Below the pieces are notes generated by a model. It saw nothing but the letters and a program-made list of their open reading frames with translations, did not search any database and had not been told where the DNA came from. This document shows, one piece after another, positions 22,916 through 35,520 of a stretch of 64,000 nt of DNA. The stretch is from contig NC_088306.1 in the NCBI RefSeq assembly GCF_032854445.1, forward strand, positions 30,663,764 through 30,727,763. The letters run 5' to 3'. How positions within the stretch are numbered: position 1 is the first letter of the stretch; every line of letters begins with the position of its first letter. A program made the translations under genes and the position numbers. Source of the stretch: Liolophura sinensis. Taxonomy: Eukaryota > Mollusca > Polyplacophora > Chitonida > Chitonidae.

Positions 22916-24799
22916 AATACTTTTAGGCATATTTATATAACGTGCTCACTAAATCGTTCCTTGTAGAACAGGTTTTTCTAGCAACAGCGCTGCTCAGTTA
23001 ATGATCATGCCTTAGAGCAGTTCAACATATTGTCATAGCAACGGCAATCGTTAACCAATCGATTTTTAAAGCAAACCTTGATGAAGCCATACAGGTAAAA
23101 ATCGAGGGTATATACGCGTTTAGAGCGTGACCGTAGTGCAGATGCCGTGGTCGCTTACGGGATCGAAGGACACGATGGGATACGGCTACGGCTAAGGCAT
23201 GATCAGTAACACCTTAGTGCGAAGAGATATGTCGCTATACCTTAATGATAACAGTGAGTCTAACCACATCGCGAGAGACGTTCTGTACACGTATCACTGA
23301 ACGCAAACCACGTAAGCCGTAAAGTATGACAGTTACATATTTAAGCTTTCCTTGGCACGGAACGAAGAACGGTCAGAGGTTTTGCTCCATAACGTGGTGT
23401 GTGGCAGCGAAAGTTGGAACCTCACTGATATTTGGATATTTTGACATGCGTACCCATGAGTACAGATGCATCAACACAGGGCAGACTCTCCTTTCAGATA
23501 GTCAAGAAGCGCTGTGATTCGAGGAAAATCAACAACAGCTGACGCGCTTCACGCTACATACGAGCGTAGACGGCCTCTGTGGTAAGTGTATAGCAGGCGG
23601 ATTAATTGTAAATAGGATGCCAGGAGTGTATTATAAAAAAGATAATATTTTAGTCGTGTTCAAAGTAACTCGAGTTAGAAATTCGAAATAATAATTGTGA
23701 TTTGATAAACCTCTTGATACTGCTTCTTAAAATGTAGGTCTGTCAATGCTTCCGAAAGCATCATGGCATGACTGGAATAAGGCAAATGCATGGATAGAAT
23801 GTGGACATGTTATAATTTTGGAAACAAATCTCATCATTTACATAGGAGATGAGCAACAAGGGTAGAATGTAGCACGTATCACATGGTCTTACCTGGTCTT
23901 CATCAGTCATCCACATCTCAAATGTTTGCCGAAATAGTAACTGCATAACGCGTACATGCAGAAAGCTCTTTGCAAAGCGCTCGATCCACAGGGTCATCGA
24001 CATGAAAAAGGTGGGTTAAATTAGATCATCTATTTATTTAGCACATAGACGTATTGATTTAGTGACTTATACTCCTGCTTTCGTCACGTAATGCAGTAGA
24101 AAAACCAACAATATAACACCGGCCTGGGAAGGGCAAAATGGGCGCTAAAAACGCATGAATCGATATAATACGTTAAGGGAAATAGCTACATCCAGGATAC
24201 CCAAATAGGTCAATTCCTAGTAAATTATACACCGCTACCTTATGAGGGTTATGGTCACCATATAATCACGTGTGGAAACAGTGCCATCACACTCATTACA
24301 GCGCATGTGCGGCATTCTACGCTCGCTTTGTTCAGAATTATGTTGTGCATACTTTATACAAAGAGACTGCATGTTTATAAAGTATTGTTAGGAACAAAGG
24401 TGTGGACAGAGTTTTTGTGTTTTCAGACATCAATTCCTACCCCATCACCGTGATCCCAGTGATCTGGGCGTTGTTTCTATGCAAATTTTGCTAGTGGTGA
24501 CGGTGATATAAAGCGAAAATAGAAAGTGACGCATGCGCTTCAAGGCATCCTAAAAATGGTCAGTCCTAATTTAAGTTACACCTGCGCAATTCGTCACATT
24601 GGATCCAAAATTTTTCAAATCTCCGAATTGAAAAGTGCTAACACTGATTAGATAAAACTGCCACACTGTAAATTTCTGCACTGTTGCACATGGTAAAAAG
24701 ATATCAGAATTTTGCCTGATTTGGATATTCCCCGGAGGTTACCAAGGTGACCAAATTCCGTGACTTCACATTTATCAGAAACAGCTCACAAAGTGCTGG
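22916..24799. other. Intergenic, no gene recognised
   Basis: Only short frames without recognisable similarity. No tandem array. Sequence appears largely unique. Confidence 0.35.
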
Positions 24800-25091
24800 T
24801 CCTGCCAGGTTGATGTAAACAGTGCCAGCTGTCTGTGGTGCTCCTGCTAGGTTGATACAGTGCCAGCTGTCTGTGGTGGTTCTGCTAGGTTGATGTAAAC
24901 AGTGCCAGCTGTCTGTGGTGGTCCTGCTAGGTTGATGTAAACAGTGCCAGCTGTCTGTGGTGGTCCTGCTAGGTTGATGTAAACAGTGCCAGCTGTCTAT
25001 GCTAGTCCTGCTAGGTTGTTACAAACAGTGCCAGCTGTCTGTGATAGTCCTGCTAGGTTGATATAAACAGTGCCAGCTGTCTGTGGTGGTA
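24800..25091. repeat. 42-bp minisatellite, ~7 copies
   Basis: Unit GTCCTGCTAGGTTGATGTAA followed by ACAGTGCCAGCTGTCTGTGGTG. One copy is shortened by a few bases. Confidence 0.92.
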
Positions 25092-25334
25092 AGGCATGGC
25101 ACTGCCCCAAAGTTTGGGCCCGGACAAATTTGCTATATAAACAGTAAGGAAAATCACCCCGTTACCCTAAAATTTTACACCTCCATCTTACCTTCCCGTA
25201 TATGTAGTTTCCGTCAATAGCGTTCGGTTATATACTCCATAATTTTGTTTGAAAAGAAGTCGTGATCCTGTATTGGACTGGTCAAACCCAGACGTAAAGA
25301 CGACCTATTTACTACTGCGCACTTCATTTATCTG

Positions 25335-25480
25335 ATTGGTGTTTGATGTCGTACTCAGGAGTATTTAACTTATACGACGGCGTCCAGAATGATGGTGGCA
25401 GAAAACCGCCCGGGGAAAAGTAACTACCATCCTCAGGTTGCTGTCAGACCTTGCCACAAACGGCCTTGCTCAAAGGAATC
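25335..25480 (-). mobile_element. SINE copy, minus strand
   Basis: Reads as the reverse complement of the 3' two-thirds of the 58698 SINE: GATTGGTGTTTGATGTCGTACTCAGGAGTATTTAACTTATACGACGGCG, then the AACCGCCCGGGG and CCATCCTCAGGTTGCTGTCAGACCTT blocks. It is about 0.7 kb upstream of the LRR protein. Confidence 0.7.
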
Positions 25481-26203
25481 CTTGCGTCAGTATTTGTAGT
25501 ATGAATCTATTATTCTGATTGTGACTTCAACTTCTAATCAGGGAAGATGATGTTTTATAAGGACATTGATATCATAGATATGATCTGCCTGTATCGACGG
25601 GGATAACAGCGCGTATCTGATTATACTACTTTTTGCATCACGTTGTTATTACTGTCAACTTGAAACATTTTCCGTGTTGCATAATTAATTCCTGTAATTG
25701 ATAAGGATTATCAAACAGAATTATCAGTGGGTGTGTGCAATAGAGTTGACAGGTTCCGGCTTTAGGTAACTTTAATATAGGCTGTATCAGATATCTGATA
25801 TGCATTTACAATGGCCTGGATCCTCATAAAATTTGTCATTTCATGACAAAAGCAGCCAGAACGAGACAGACAAATAATTGTTCTGGAGTGTTATGAACAA
25901 TTAATTAGACTGTAAGATAAATGCTTAGTTTAACAGTATTTAAATGTTCTGTGCACCAGTACAATTTATTATGGATTTGTATTTATTTTCTGATTTTGTA
26001 GGGAAATGTGTCAAGCAGCTATCAGTAGAGGCAGTATAGATATCATCAGAAAACTCCAAGAAAGGATCATCAACTCAGAAAAACGCACTTGGAAGTTTGT
26101 TCTGTACTGACAATATATGAGAAAGCCGATGTGGCATGTCAATTTGCTTTATACGCAATGACGTCAACAGACAGTTACGTCATTCAAATAACCGCCTAAG
26201 GAC
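25481..26203. other. Upstream region of the LRR gene
   Basis: AT-rich. A possible acceptor (TGATTTTGTAG at 25992-26002) precedes the reading frame by 200 bases, so a 5' UTR exon junction is possible. No TATA box was recognised with confidence. Confidence 0.3.
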
Positions 26204-27001
26204 ATGCTTCAATTGAATGGCTTGCTTTTTGTCATGGTCGCCTTAAAATTTACAATTAATAGAAAGTTTACTGGTGCCTCTGGGATAAATAACACCACAA
26301 TCGCGACGACGACACCCTGCTCGGACATATCAACGAAATGTCCGCCATCTTGTTTCTGTAGCTTAGGATTTATGGGCACAGCCTTGCACGTGGAATGTCA
26401 AGATGGTGATATGACAGTGTTCCCAGCTCAGCTGCCGAGGTGTAACGATAAGAATTTACAATATTATTTAAACTTTTCGGGCAATATGCTTGTGAATCTT
26501 ACCGGCGATATAACGTACGCTAACAGAGTTGTCGACCTTGATGTGAGCAATAACAAAATTCACGAAATTGAGCCTAGCTTTTTCCATCGCCAACAATACT
26601 CAGTATTTCGCGCTCTGTACTTACATGACAATTTTCTAGTGACTCTACCACCGGACGCGCGTCACGTTTTGGTAAAGGATAAACCAGAACTGACTCTTTG
26701 GGGAAATCCATGGCGCTGTGACTGTCAAATTTTCTGGCTTCAAGAATTCGTGAAAGACGCCACGAACACAAAACTTAAGGGGGTGACATGCGATAGCCCG
26801 CAGCAGTACGCGAACCTATCATTCGTTGACTTTGTGGCACATGCGCTGTGTGATAACCCATCAGAGGACACAGGACTTCCGGAATATGCCGTGGTACTCA
26901 TTTGCATGTCAGTAAGTTATGTTGCCCTAGCTAGCCTGTTGGCGATTTTATATACCATACGACGTCGCGTAAAAGTAGAAACTGTCAACAAAGTTGTGTG
27001 A
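26204..27001 (+). CDS. Single-exon LRR membrane protein, Toll-ectodomain-like without TIR
   Basis: 265 aa. Residues 1 to about 23 are a hydrophobic signal-like segment. A cysteine cluster of LRRNT type follows (CPPSCFC ... VEC, about residues 47-66). Then come two to three degenerate leucine-rich repeats, with VVDLDVSNNKIHEIEPSFF and ALYLHDNFLVTLP as the clear ones. An LRRCT follows, starting LWGNPWRCDCQIFWLQEFV with later cysteines at TCDSPQQ and ALCDNP. A transmembrane helix (VVLICMSVSYVALASLLAILY) and a short basic tail (IRRRVKVETVNKVV) end the protein. The order LRRNT-LRR-LRRCT-membrane helix matches the membrane-proximal module of Toll receptors, but the frame stops about 14 residues after the helix, so there is no TIR signalling domain. 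It could be a decoy or adhesion-type LRR protein, or a truncated Toll copy. Confidence 0.8.
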   Translation: MLQLNGLLFVMVALKFTINRKFTGASGINNTTIATTTPCSDISTKCPPSCFCSLGFMGTALHVECQDGDMTVFPAQLPRCNDKNLQYYLNFSGNMLVNLTGDITYANRVVDLDVSNNKIHEIEPSFFHRQQYSVFRALYLHDNFLVTLPPDARHVLVKDKPELTLWGNPWRCDCQIFWLQEFVKDATNTKLKGVTCDSPQQYANLSFVDFVAHALCDNPSEDTGLPEYAVVLICMSVSYVALASLLAILYTIRRRVKVETVNKVV

Positions 27002-27097
27002 TATCTGACAGCTTTCTCGCCGACAAAGCTGTATGTTTTCTGGTAAATCTCCAAGAATATAAATTGTTCTCCCTTAAGTTGTGTTTTTGCAGGTGTC

Positions 27098-27127
27098 TGT
27101 CTGTCTGTCTGTCTGTCTGTCAGTCAG
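27098..27127. repeat. (GTCT)n microsatellite
   Basis: Short run of TGTC/GTCT repeats about 100 bases after the stop codon of the LRR gene. Confidence 0.9.
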
Positions 27128-27129
27128 CA

Positions 27130-28685
27130 TCTATACGTAAAAAGTTATGCACATATTTGGAGGAAATTTTGTGCATAACTAAGTGGAATATGTTAGGCTA
27201 AATCGTATTCAGGAATTCCATCAACGGTCGATTTTCACACAATACACAAATGCATATTTTTTCTGTGACGCTGTATTAGTGCCCAGCAAGTATTGCTGCT
27301 TTGTAGGAACTCACAAAGCGGCCATTTGTACATTTCGCTGCGGCATGACAAAGTTTGCAACTGAGCGGAGGTTTGCGGCTTGGCGCCTTCTTCATGACAC
27401 TTCAGTGACGGCAGATGCAGCAAGAGCGTACTGAAGGTAATTGGCGGACAGTGGAAACAGGTTTTCCTGGGTTAATCCCGCCAGCTTTGGTAAGGCTTTG
27501 ATAAATCGCCCATACATGTACCTACCATTCAGCTTAGACACGGCCTGGACTCGCCTATCTCTCACACCAGCCAATCAAAACCGATTGTGCATCCGTTTAA
27601 AGTGCCACTTCAGTCAAAATGCCGTTACTTAAAATTCACTAATAACTGACGTAACTACACATAGTCGCACCAGGAATGGCGAAACTATAAGAATATGAGC
27701 TGTTTTCGTCGTTTGTAATGCATTTTTATGCGCGTTTTTCACTTGCGCCGAATGTAGCCGAAGTCACCTGCTACGGAATAAGAACCCTGTTAGCACGAGT
27801 GTAATTCTGTGTATTTTAGGGTGTAAAGTCTAAGGCCCGTATATGGCTTACTCTATAGGGCTCAGATAAAGACTTTCCTATTATACACTCTACAATCTAT
27901 ATCTGTAACCAGAAGATCTCATTGCAACGTACATTCCATCATACATTATTTGTTCAATATGCTGAAAAAAAAAAAACAGGGCAAAGATAAAAAGAAATCC
28001 TCGGTGTATCCTGCATCAGGGCTCAGGTCAAAACGCATGCTCTCCAAATTAAACGGCCACCGTCAAACTTCGGCTAAGTAAGTGCGCGTTATTGGTACTG
28101 TACTTTGTGAGGCATTTTAACATTATAAGGTTTAGCGAGAGAGACCATGACCTGATGATACCGAGCTGATCGTTAAAGATAATTTCATTTAGTTCAAATT
28201 CTCCTTTCTCCATACAAGTTGTAGTTTATATATTTTATTTGTATAAAATGCAACCAAATTATACCAGTGCGCTGTACTACTAGGCGGGATGTACATGCAC
28301 GTCCAGTGAAATCAGAACAGGAAAGATCTTCATGCTGTCACCTGCACAAGTGACACCTACTTTCTGAACTGACAAACATACATTTGCCACGAATCTCCTA
28401 ACCATATATCCGACATATGCCCAGCTCGTTTACAGAGGAGTACTCTGAGGCCAAGCAGTATTTTTCCTTAGATCACAATGTTCATCAGGTCTACTGACGA
28501 ATGAATTAACCCCTTGTTCGTCACTTCAAAAAAGAGTTGTCAGAAGGATGTTTAGACAGCATACGTGTACATTTTACAGATGCGTTGTTCTGAAAATATA
28601 TATATATATAACAGGATCACAAAAGGTGTTTTTGCCACCCGTCCTGCACACATGACCATATACCGTGACATCATGTCAGGAAATA
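27130..28685. other. Intergenic, one MITE trace
   Basis: No gene recognised. At 27802-27832 about 30 bases match the interior of the 1456/4362 elements with a single mismatch, indicating a third, mostly lost copy or a chance fragment of the same family. A short (TA)n lies at 28599-28610. Confidence 0.4.
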
Positions 28686-29920
28686 GGCCTGAACAACACC
28701 TGTAAGCAGACTGAAAGTCCTTTGAACAAAGTATCCTACTGAACACCATAACATGTGTAAGCAGCATAAAAGTGTGTTGAACAAATTGTCTTACTGAGCA
28801 CCACATGTGTAAGCAGCTTGAAAGTGTGTTGAACAAATTATCCTACTGAACACCACAACATGTGTAAGCAGCTTGAAAGTGTGTTGAACAAATTATCCTA
28901 CTGAACACCACAACATGTGTAAGCAGCTTGAAAGTGTGTTGAACAAAATATCCTACTAAACACCACATGTGTAGGCAGCTTGAACGAGTTTTGAACAAAA
29001 TATCCTACTAAACACCACAACATGTGTAAGCAGCTTGAAAGTGTGTGGAACAAATTATCCTACTGAACACCACAACATTTGTAAGCAGATTGAAAGTGTG
29101 TTGAACAAATTGTCTTACTGAACACCCCATGTCTAAGCAGCTTGAAAGAGTTTTGAACAAAATATCCTACTGAACACCACATCATGTGTAAGCAGATTGA
29201 ACGTGTGTTGAACAAATTATCCTACTGAACACCACAACATATGTAAGCAGATTGAACGTGTGTTGAACGAAATATCGCACTGAACACCACATGTGTAAGC
29301 AGATTGAAAGATTGCTGAACGAAATATCCAATTGAACACCACATGTGTAAGCAGATTGAAACATTGCTGAACGAAATATCCCACTGAACACCACATGTGT
29401 AAGCAGATTGAAAGTGTGTTGAACGAAGTATCCCACTGAACACCACATGTGTAAGCAGATTGAAAGATTGCTGAACGAAATATCCCACTAAACACCACAA
29501 CATGTGTAAGCAGATTGAACGTGTGTTGACCGAAATATCCCACTGAACACCACAATATGTGTTAGCCGATTAAAAAATGTGTTGAACAAAATATCCTACT
29601 GAACATCACCACATGTGTAAGCAGATTGAAAGTGTGTTGAATGATATATCCCACTGAACACCACAACATGTGTAAGCAGATTGAAAGTTTGCTGAATGAA
29701 ATATCCCACTGAACACCACAACATGTGTAAGCAGACTGAAAGTTTGCTAAACGAAATATCCCACTGAACACCACAACATGTGTAAGCAGATTGAAAGTTT
29801 GCTGAACGAAATATCCTACTGAACACCACAACATGTGTAAGCAGATTGAAAGCTTGCTGAAGGAAATATCCCACTGAACCTCACAACATGTGTAAGCAGA
29901 CTGAAAGTCTGCTGAACAAT
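28686..29920. repeat. ~55-bp minisatellite, ~22 copies
   Basis: Unit contains CCTACTGAACACCACAACAT, GTGTAAGCAG and TTGAAAGTGTGTTGAACAAA. Two sub-types alternate: units with AACAAATTATCC in the left half and AACGAAATATCCC in the right half. Some units lack the CACAA pentamer. All minus-strand frames of 88-112 codons over it (Cys-Gly-Val-Gln, Phe-Gln-Ser-Ala-Tyr-Thr) are repeat artefacts. Confidence 0.95.
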
Positions 29921-30218
29921 CATTTTTGAGACTAGTTGCACGGAAAATTTTGAGATTATCTTTATCAAATCCACATACGTCTGAAACAACTCTATCCCAA
30001 GAAATTAAAAGGCGGACTAATGTTGTCTAATCAGGCTCTTTGGTGACCACCCGCTGCGTTTACCCGTCTACCTGATAATCAGGGCGGACTGGGCCACCCA
30101 GACGCTAGACGATGTCCATCTGTGGCAAATCGAAACCAATGGGTGAGTTCTTCCGGTGGCTATTCTGCTTCTACAAATATTTTCACAGACTTCTCACAAA
30201 TATACGTCATATATCATT

Positions 30219-31088
30219 GATTACAACAAACATAGTGTGCTCCATCTGAGTGACATTCGCTGAATCACAGTGTTTAGACAGACAGATCTGTTATTGATTA
30301 CAACAAACATAGTGTGCTCCATCTGAGTGACATTCGCTGAATCACAGTGTTTAGACAGACAGATCTGTTATTGATTACAACAAACATAGTGTGCTCCATC
30401 TGAGTGACATTCGCTGAATCACAGTGTTTAGACAGACAGATCTGTTATTGATTACAACAAACATAGTGTGCTCCATCTGAGTGACATTCGCTGAATCACA
30501 GTGTTTAGACAGACAGATCTATTATTGATTGCAACAAACATATTGTGCTCCATCTGAGTGACATTCGCTGAATCCCAGTGTTTAGACAAACAGATCTATT
30601 ATTGATTGCAACAAACACATTGTGCTCCATCTGAGTGACATTCGCTGAATCACAGTGTTTAGACAGACAGATCTATCATTGATCACAACAAACACATTGT
30701 GCTCCATCTGAGTGACATTCGCTGAATCACAGTGTTTAGACAGACAGATCTGTTATTGATTACAACAAACATATTGTCCTCCATCTGAGTGACATTCGCT
30801 GAATCACAGTGTTTAGACAGACAGATCTATTATTGATTGCAACAAACATATTGTGCTCCATCTGAGTGACATTCGCTGAATCACAGTGTTTAGACAGACA
30901 GATCTATTATTGATTGCAACAACCACATTGTGCTCCATCTGAGTGACATTCGCTGAATCACAGTGTTTAGACAGACAGATCTATCATTGATTACAACAAA
31001 CATATTGTGCTCCATCTGAGTGACATTCGCTGAATCACAGTGTTTAGACAGACAGATCTATCATTGATTACAACAAACACATTGTGTT
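30219..31088. repeat. 77-bp satellite-like array, ~11 copies
   Basis: Highly similar 77-bp units containing CTCCATCTGAGTGACATTCG, CTGAATCACAGTGTTTAGAC and AGACAGATCT(A/G)TTATTG. The first four units are practically identical, and later ones carry shared variants, which indicates recent local amplification. Confidence 0.95.
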
Positions 31089-31785
31089 CCAATGTTGATC
31101 TGGGTGAAAGTCATCTTTTGAAAAAAAAAACACCTTGAAACATTTTTTCAGAAAGGTGTTAAGAAAGCATATTTTCCTTTGACATCTTACCATCCCCACC
31201 GGGAACTAAGCACCCACAACATGCAGATCTCGAGCGTATTGAGCACAACTTATTATAAGGGAGTCAAAACTAAGTCTGAGGAATAAACACTAGAGAACTT
31301 CTTCCGTGAAGAAGTAACCATGACAACAGTAAAAGTTTGTATGTCAAACGTTAACTTCATTGTCGCTTTCCTATACCGTTTTTGTCTGGCATGAATGTCT
31401 GTCATGGATACCATCCACCTGTAGCATAAACATAAAGGCCCAGTATACTCGTGAACTAAATATTTTTCATCATTTGTAAACATATCTCAAAAGGTTTTTC
31501 AGATAGCTGCATATACCTTTGACATCTCACAAACATCCTCAATGTGAATTGAGCAGCGACAACATGTCTATGCTTCAGCCAGACTCTCTGTCAGGAAAAC
31601 AAAGATGACTAGAAGCAATCAACACCTAACTTCTTATGCATACACAGAGAAAATTAGTATTATTGACATGATAATGCATGAAATGGTAAAATTGTTTTGA
31701 TAAACCCAGATGTCACATTGGTCTCTGCAGATTCCACAGTGTACGCACGCTTGTCTATGTCTGAAATGGGCACTGTTTTAATGTG
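31089..31785. other. Intergenic, old repeat copies
   Basis: Two diverged copies of a block (AGAAAGGTGTTAAGAAAGCATA... and CAAAAGGTTTTTCAGATAGC...GACATCTCACA) also seen at 33660 and 34865. No gene recognised. Confidence 0.4.
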
Positions 31786-31905
31786 GTTGTTTATTAAATA
31801 TGATGACAACACCATTATGGTGGCACGAAACCGAACAGGCCCGGGGGACATCAACGACCATCCGCAGGTTACTGTCAGACCTTCCTAAGTACGCTTGGAG
31901 AGGCT
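31786..31905 (-). mobile_element. SINE fragment, minus strand
   Basis: CATTATGGTGGCACGAAACCGAACAGGCCCGGGGGACATCAACGACCATCCGCAGGTTACTGTCAGACCTT is a recognisable reverse complement of the body of the 58698 SINE. The tail is absent. Confidence 0.65.
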
Positions 31906-33639
31906 TGTAATTTGCTACTATTAAGGCATTCACTTGAACAGTTACAATAACTCCACACTAAGAGTGACTTTCCCAAAATGACATTTTAAACAAATAGGTT
32001 ATATTACGCTAATTTTCTGTACTTTGTAAAAAGTTGACAAATTATTTTTGCAAGGTAAGAAAGCGCACTGTTGCCATCGGACAAATTCCTGAAGCAGATT
32101 TTGGCACAGCAAAGAACAGATCCAACCAGGATTTACATTTAATAAATATTATGCAAAAGGCGACCTACAATTAACTGAAAACCGTACACAATAAAACTGA
32201 ATATAACGAGAGATAAGACTTATGAACAATGAATGACAGCATTGTGGCTGCAGTTTTCCTGGAATGTGGACGAACTACACGCCAGAGAAAGTCTGTTACA
32301 CATCGATGGAAGAGATAAAACAAGAACAAAACAAACCAAAGAATATAGGTGTATGAAAACATGTCACTTGTTCTGAACGTTTTGGGGAGATATAATACGG
32401 CTGTCGTGTATCTGGGACTGTCATATTTACATTAATTGTATAGATGATACACGTATGCACGAAAAAACCAATAAACCCTGCCAACATTACTTCTCTGACG
32501 CTCAAGTGTTTTTGTGTTATCACGACTTGTAGCATGGAGTTACATGGGAAGTCATTTTCTACTGATGTGAATTTTGAAGACAATTAGAAAAGGCGCCCAA
32601 TGACCCGAGAGGCTGAGAAGCTATAACTGTTATACTAACGGACATACTAAAAAATATCATTTTTGCATCCCTTTTAAACAAAACTTTGTAATATATATTA
32701 AGAAAACAGCTCAACATATCATGCACGAAAAAAGTGGATTTATATGGACATCTACAGACTCTGGACAACTGTCGGGCTTCAGCGAAATACCCCCACCATA
32801 CCCTCATTTATCTATTTTTAGTGCTCTGTTAGCGTATTTATCAAGTCTGCTGGGGTGTGCTGCGGTATATCACCGGGCCGCAACTGCCGTGGTATCATTT
32901 TATACCACAACACACCGTATGCCTGATCTTAAAGACTCAAAGGACCAGACAAAATGAGTAACTTTGTCATGATGACATGTAAGGTCAAGTACAATGTATG
33001 TCGCCACCCCTTATAAGATATCACCCATTATAGTGTTCATGCTAAAGTGTATCACAGGTGTGCCTTTCCCTGACTACTTTGGTATTATTTCAAGGAGTTG
33101 CCTGTTCACACCTAATAATTACACCACACAAGCCAGTAGATGGTTTGCAAAGGTAGCCATCTTTGATGTAGGTTTGTGTATATTACCCACTGTATGCCCT
33201 TACCAGCCAAGGGCCTCTGCCCGGCTTATGACCCCTCTTACAATAGACACCCAGTGGGCAATACTCAATCTTACATCAAGGATAGTTACCATTGCTATCC
33301 ACCTGCAGCAAAGACTATGTGAAATTTGCAAAGGACCAAGACTTTCAGGCCAAATACGCGTTTATCATGATTGGTCGCAGTGCTTACCTGTCTACCTGAC
33401 AATCAGTCTGAGAATCTGCCTTGCACCCAAAAGGTATTGGTCGGTAGCAAATCAAAACCACAGTGGTAGGTCTCTTGGCTGCCATTTTGTTGCTAAAAGC
33501 ACTTTCCGTTGATTTCACACAAATACGCCTGCCACAAACGCCCTAATAACAACAAAACATTCTGCTGCCATCATCAGAAGACAGATCAATGACCCGAGAG
33601 ACTTTCCACAAGTGACATTATTAGACGAAGCGGAATATT
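31906..33639. other. Intergenic, no gene recognised
   Basis: A 172-codon plus-strand frame (32994-33512) has no recognisable domain. Part of its sequence (about 33370-33520) is a diverged copy of non-coding repeat sequence at 30050-30200, so I do not call it a gene. Confidence 0.45.
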
Positions 33640-35520
33640 AATTACCTTACCCATCCTTCGTAACAACCTTCAAAAAGGTTTTCCAGAAATATGTTAACAA
33701 AGCATGCAAGTGACATCTGACAAATCCCTACAGTAATTTCCATTAGAAAAACATAGAGTAATTTCTGTTAGAACAACATACGCTATGAAAACAACTCGCT
33801 GTGTCAGGAGGTAAAGAGAAGTGCTTTTGTATATAGATCTACAGACTCTGGAAAACTGTCGTGTGTTAATACGTCACGTAGACTGAAAATAATTTAAGAC
33901 GAACAGCACAGAGTCGACCACAGTCTGATAGTTGGCAAATGATCACATGTAACCAGTGAAGTACGGCCTCTTGTCAATTCACCCCAGTTGGTGTTTTATT
34001 CCAACTGCTCAATGTAAATACTTAAAAAGTAGGAAATTACACGCTCCTCAGCACCATGGCTTGAGCAGAATTAGGTAAAAAATATGCAGTGATGTTAATT
34101 GTTATCTATTAAATGTCACTGGTACAGAACTGCTCAAATTCTGTTCTCCCATCACATTTAACATACACATACAAGACCTTCACATGGACGGTTGTAATTT
34201 TAAGACAATATTAGATGATAGAAAGAAGATTAAACATGTGCGTCAGTTTGAATTTTGTAAACTGAAATTTTGAAGTCGTTTTTTGTTTTCTCCATGCATT
34301 ATTTGGGACTAGCCTAACCTTTCCATGAAGACGGTATTAACGACGAAAAGGGAAAATAATTGCACTTCGAAGGAGCATGTGGGTGTTTCTGTAAACTCAC
34401 GCAGTGTTAAGCACTACGCCTTCTGTCGTCACAATGGCTTCCATGTGGCTTGCAGACATGCGACTTACAGGTAACTTCTCATGAAATCATTCCACACTTC
34501 CCAAAAGCATACAAGCTAACTTTGGAAGTTAGTCTCCATGAGAAATGTATGAAAGAAATCCGAATGCCTAACCGTCATAAATATTTCTTTTAAACAAGCA
34601 AATAAACAAATGCATGCATCGTCTTATAATCTCTTCAAACACACACGTTTGTCAGGAATTCTTAATAGGCCCATAGGACGCAATTAAGAGGCCGCTCCTC
34701 CAGTCAACAGACTGCCCCTTAACTGAACTGCTTAGACAAAATGGATACCAACAGCAACATTCCATGGCCAATAAACCGCCATGAAAGGCTGTCCACTAAT
34801 GGCAACATTTAAGAAAAAAAAGTCTAACAAGAAATACACCACATTACTCAGCCGTCGTAACAACCTCCAAAAAAATTTTTCGGTAAGATGTTAAGAAAGA
34901 ACACACCCCGACATCAGAGAGATCCCTATAGTAATTTATCTTACAACAACATACAGGCCATCTGCAAATGAAGACAACTCACCGTCTCTGGAGGCTAAAA
35001 CAAGTGCATTTGTATCTACAGACTGGACAACTGTCGTCTGCTAATATATCACGAGTGAAATAGACAACCACGTGCAGGCTTGCATGGAAACGTGGGAACG
35101 TTTTAACCAGGCCACTGTATTACCAGAAACAGCTAAAATGTGAAACGGTATATGTCAGTTTGTATTTTGTAAACTGTAACTATACTCCCCCCTCCGTTTT
35201 CTATACATACTTGGTTTTTGCTTCAGTCATGAATGTTTGCCTACCTCCTCGTGAAGATTGTATCAATTTTATAAACATCGCACTACAAAGGTACCGACTA
35301 TTACCCTTCAACTATGCAAACTAACACGCTGGCATCTGTCGGTTATACCGGATTACATCTCGCTTGGAGGTCATTGTGAAGCTGCATGTAGGCAAGCGCA
35401 CACGAAATTACCTCACAGTTTCCCATAAGCCTGCAACCTGGATTTTAGCAGAATGTTAACCTATATTGGGAATCCCAGAAAAAAAGAATGAAAGTTCCAG
35501 AAAAAAGATCAAACAAATAA
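33640..35520. repeat. Old ~1-kb tandem duplication
   Basis: 33640-34560 and 34850-35490 share collinear blocks: AAAGGTTTTCCAGAAATATGTTAACAAAG; AACATACG...AAAACAACTC(A/G)C; CTACAGACT(CT)GGA(C/A)AACTGTCGT; TCAGTTTG(A/T)ATTTTGTAAACTG; TGAAGA(C/T)(G/T)GTAT; and CCCA(A/T)AAGC. The left copy has since received the dispersed repeat at about 33890-34130, which is missing from the right copy. No coding potential was recognised in either. Confidence 0.6.
33890..34130 (+). repeat. Dispersed repeat, third copy
   Basis: GTTGGCAAATGATCACATGTAACCAG, GGCCTCTTGTCAATTCACC, ATGTAAATACTTAAAAAGTAG, CACCATGGCTTGAGCAGAATTAGG and GCAGTGATGTTAA match the copies at 9890 and 20150. Confidence 0.65.

Noticed and set aside
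28686-31090. Regular repeats resembling a CRISPR array
   Set aside because: Units follow one another without unique spacers and the DNA is clearly from an animal genome.
32994-33512. 172-codon plus-strand frame
   Set aside because: No recognisable domain, low-complexity-free but random-looking composition, and its 3' part is homologous to non-coding repeat sequence at 30050-30200.
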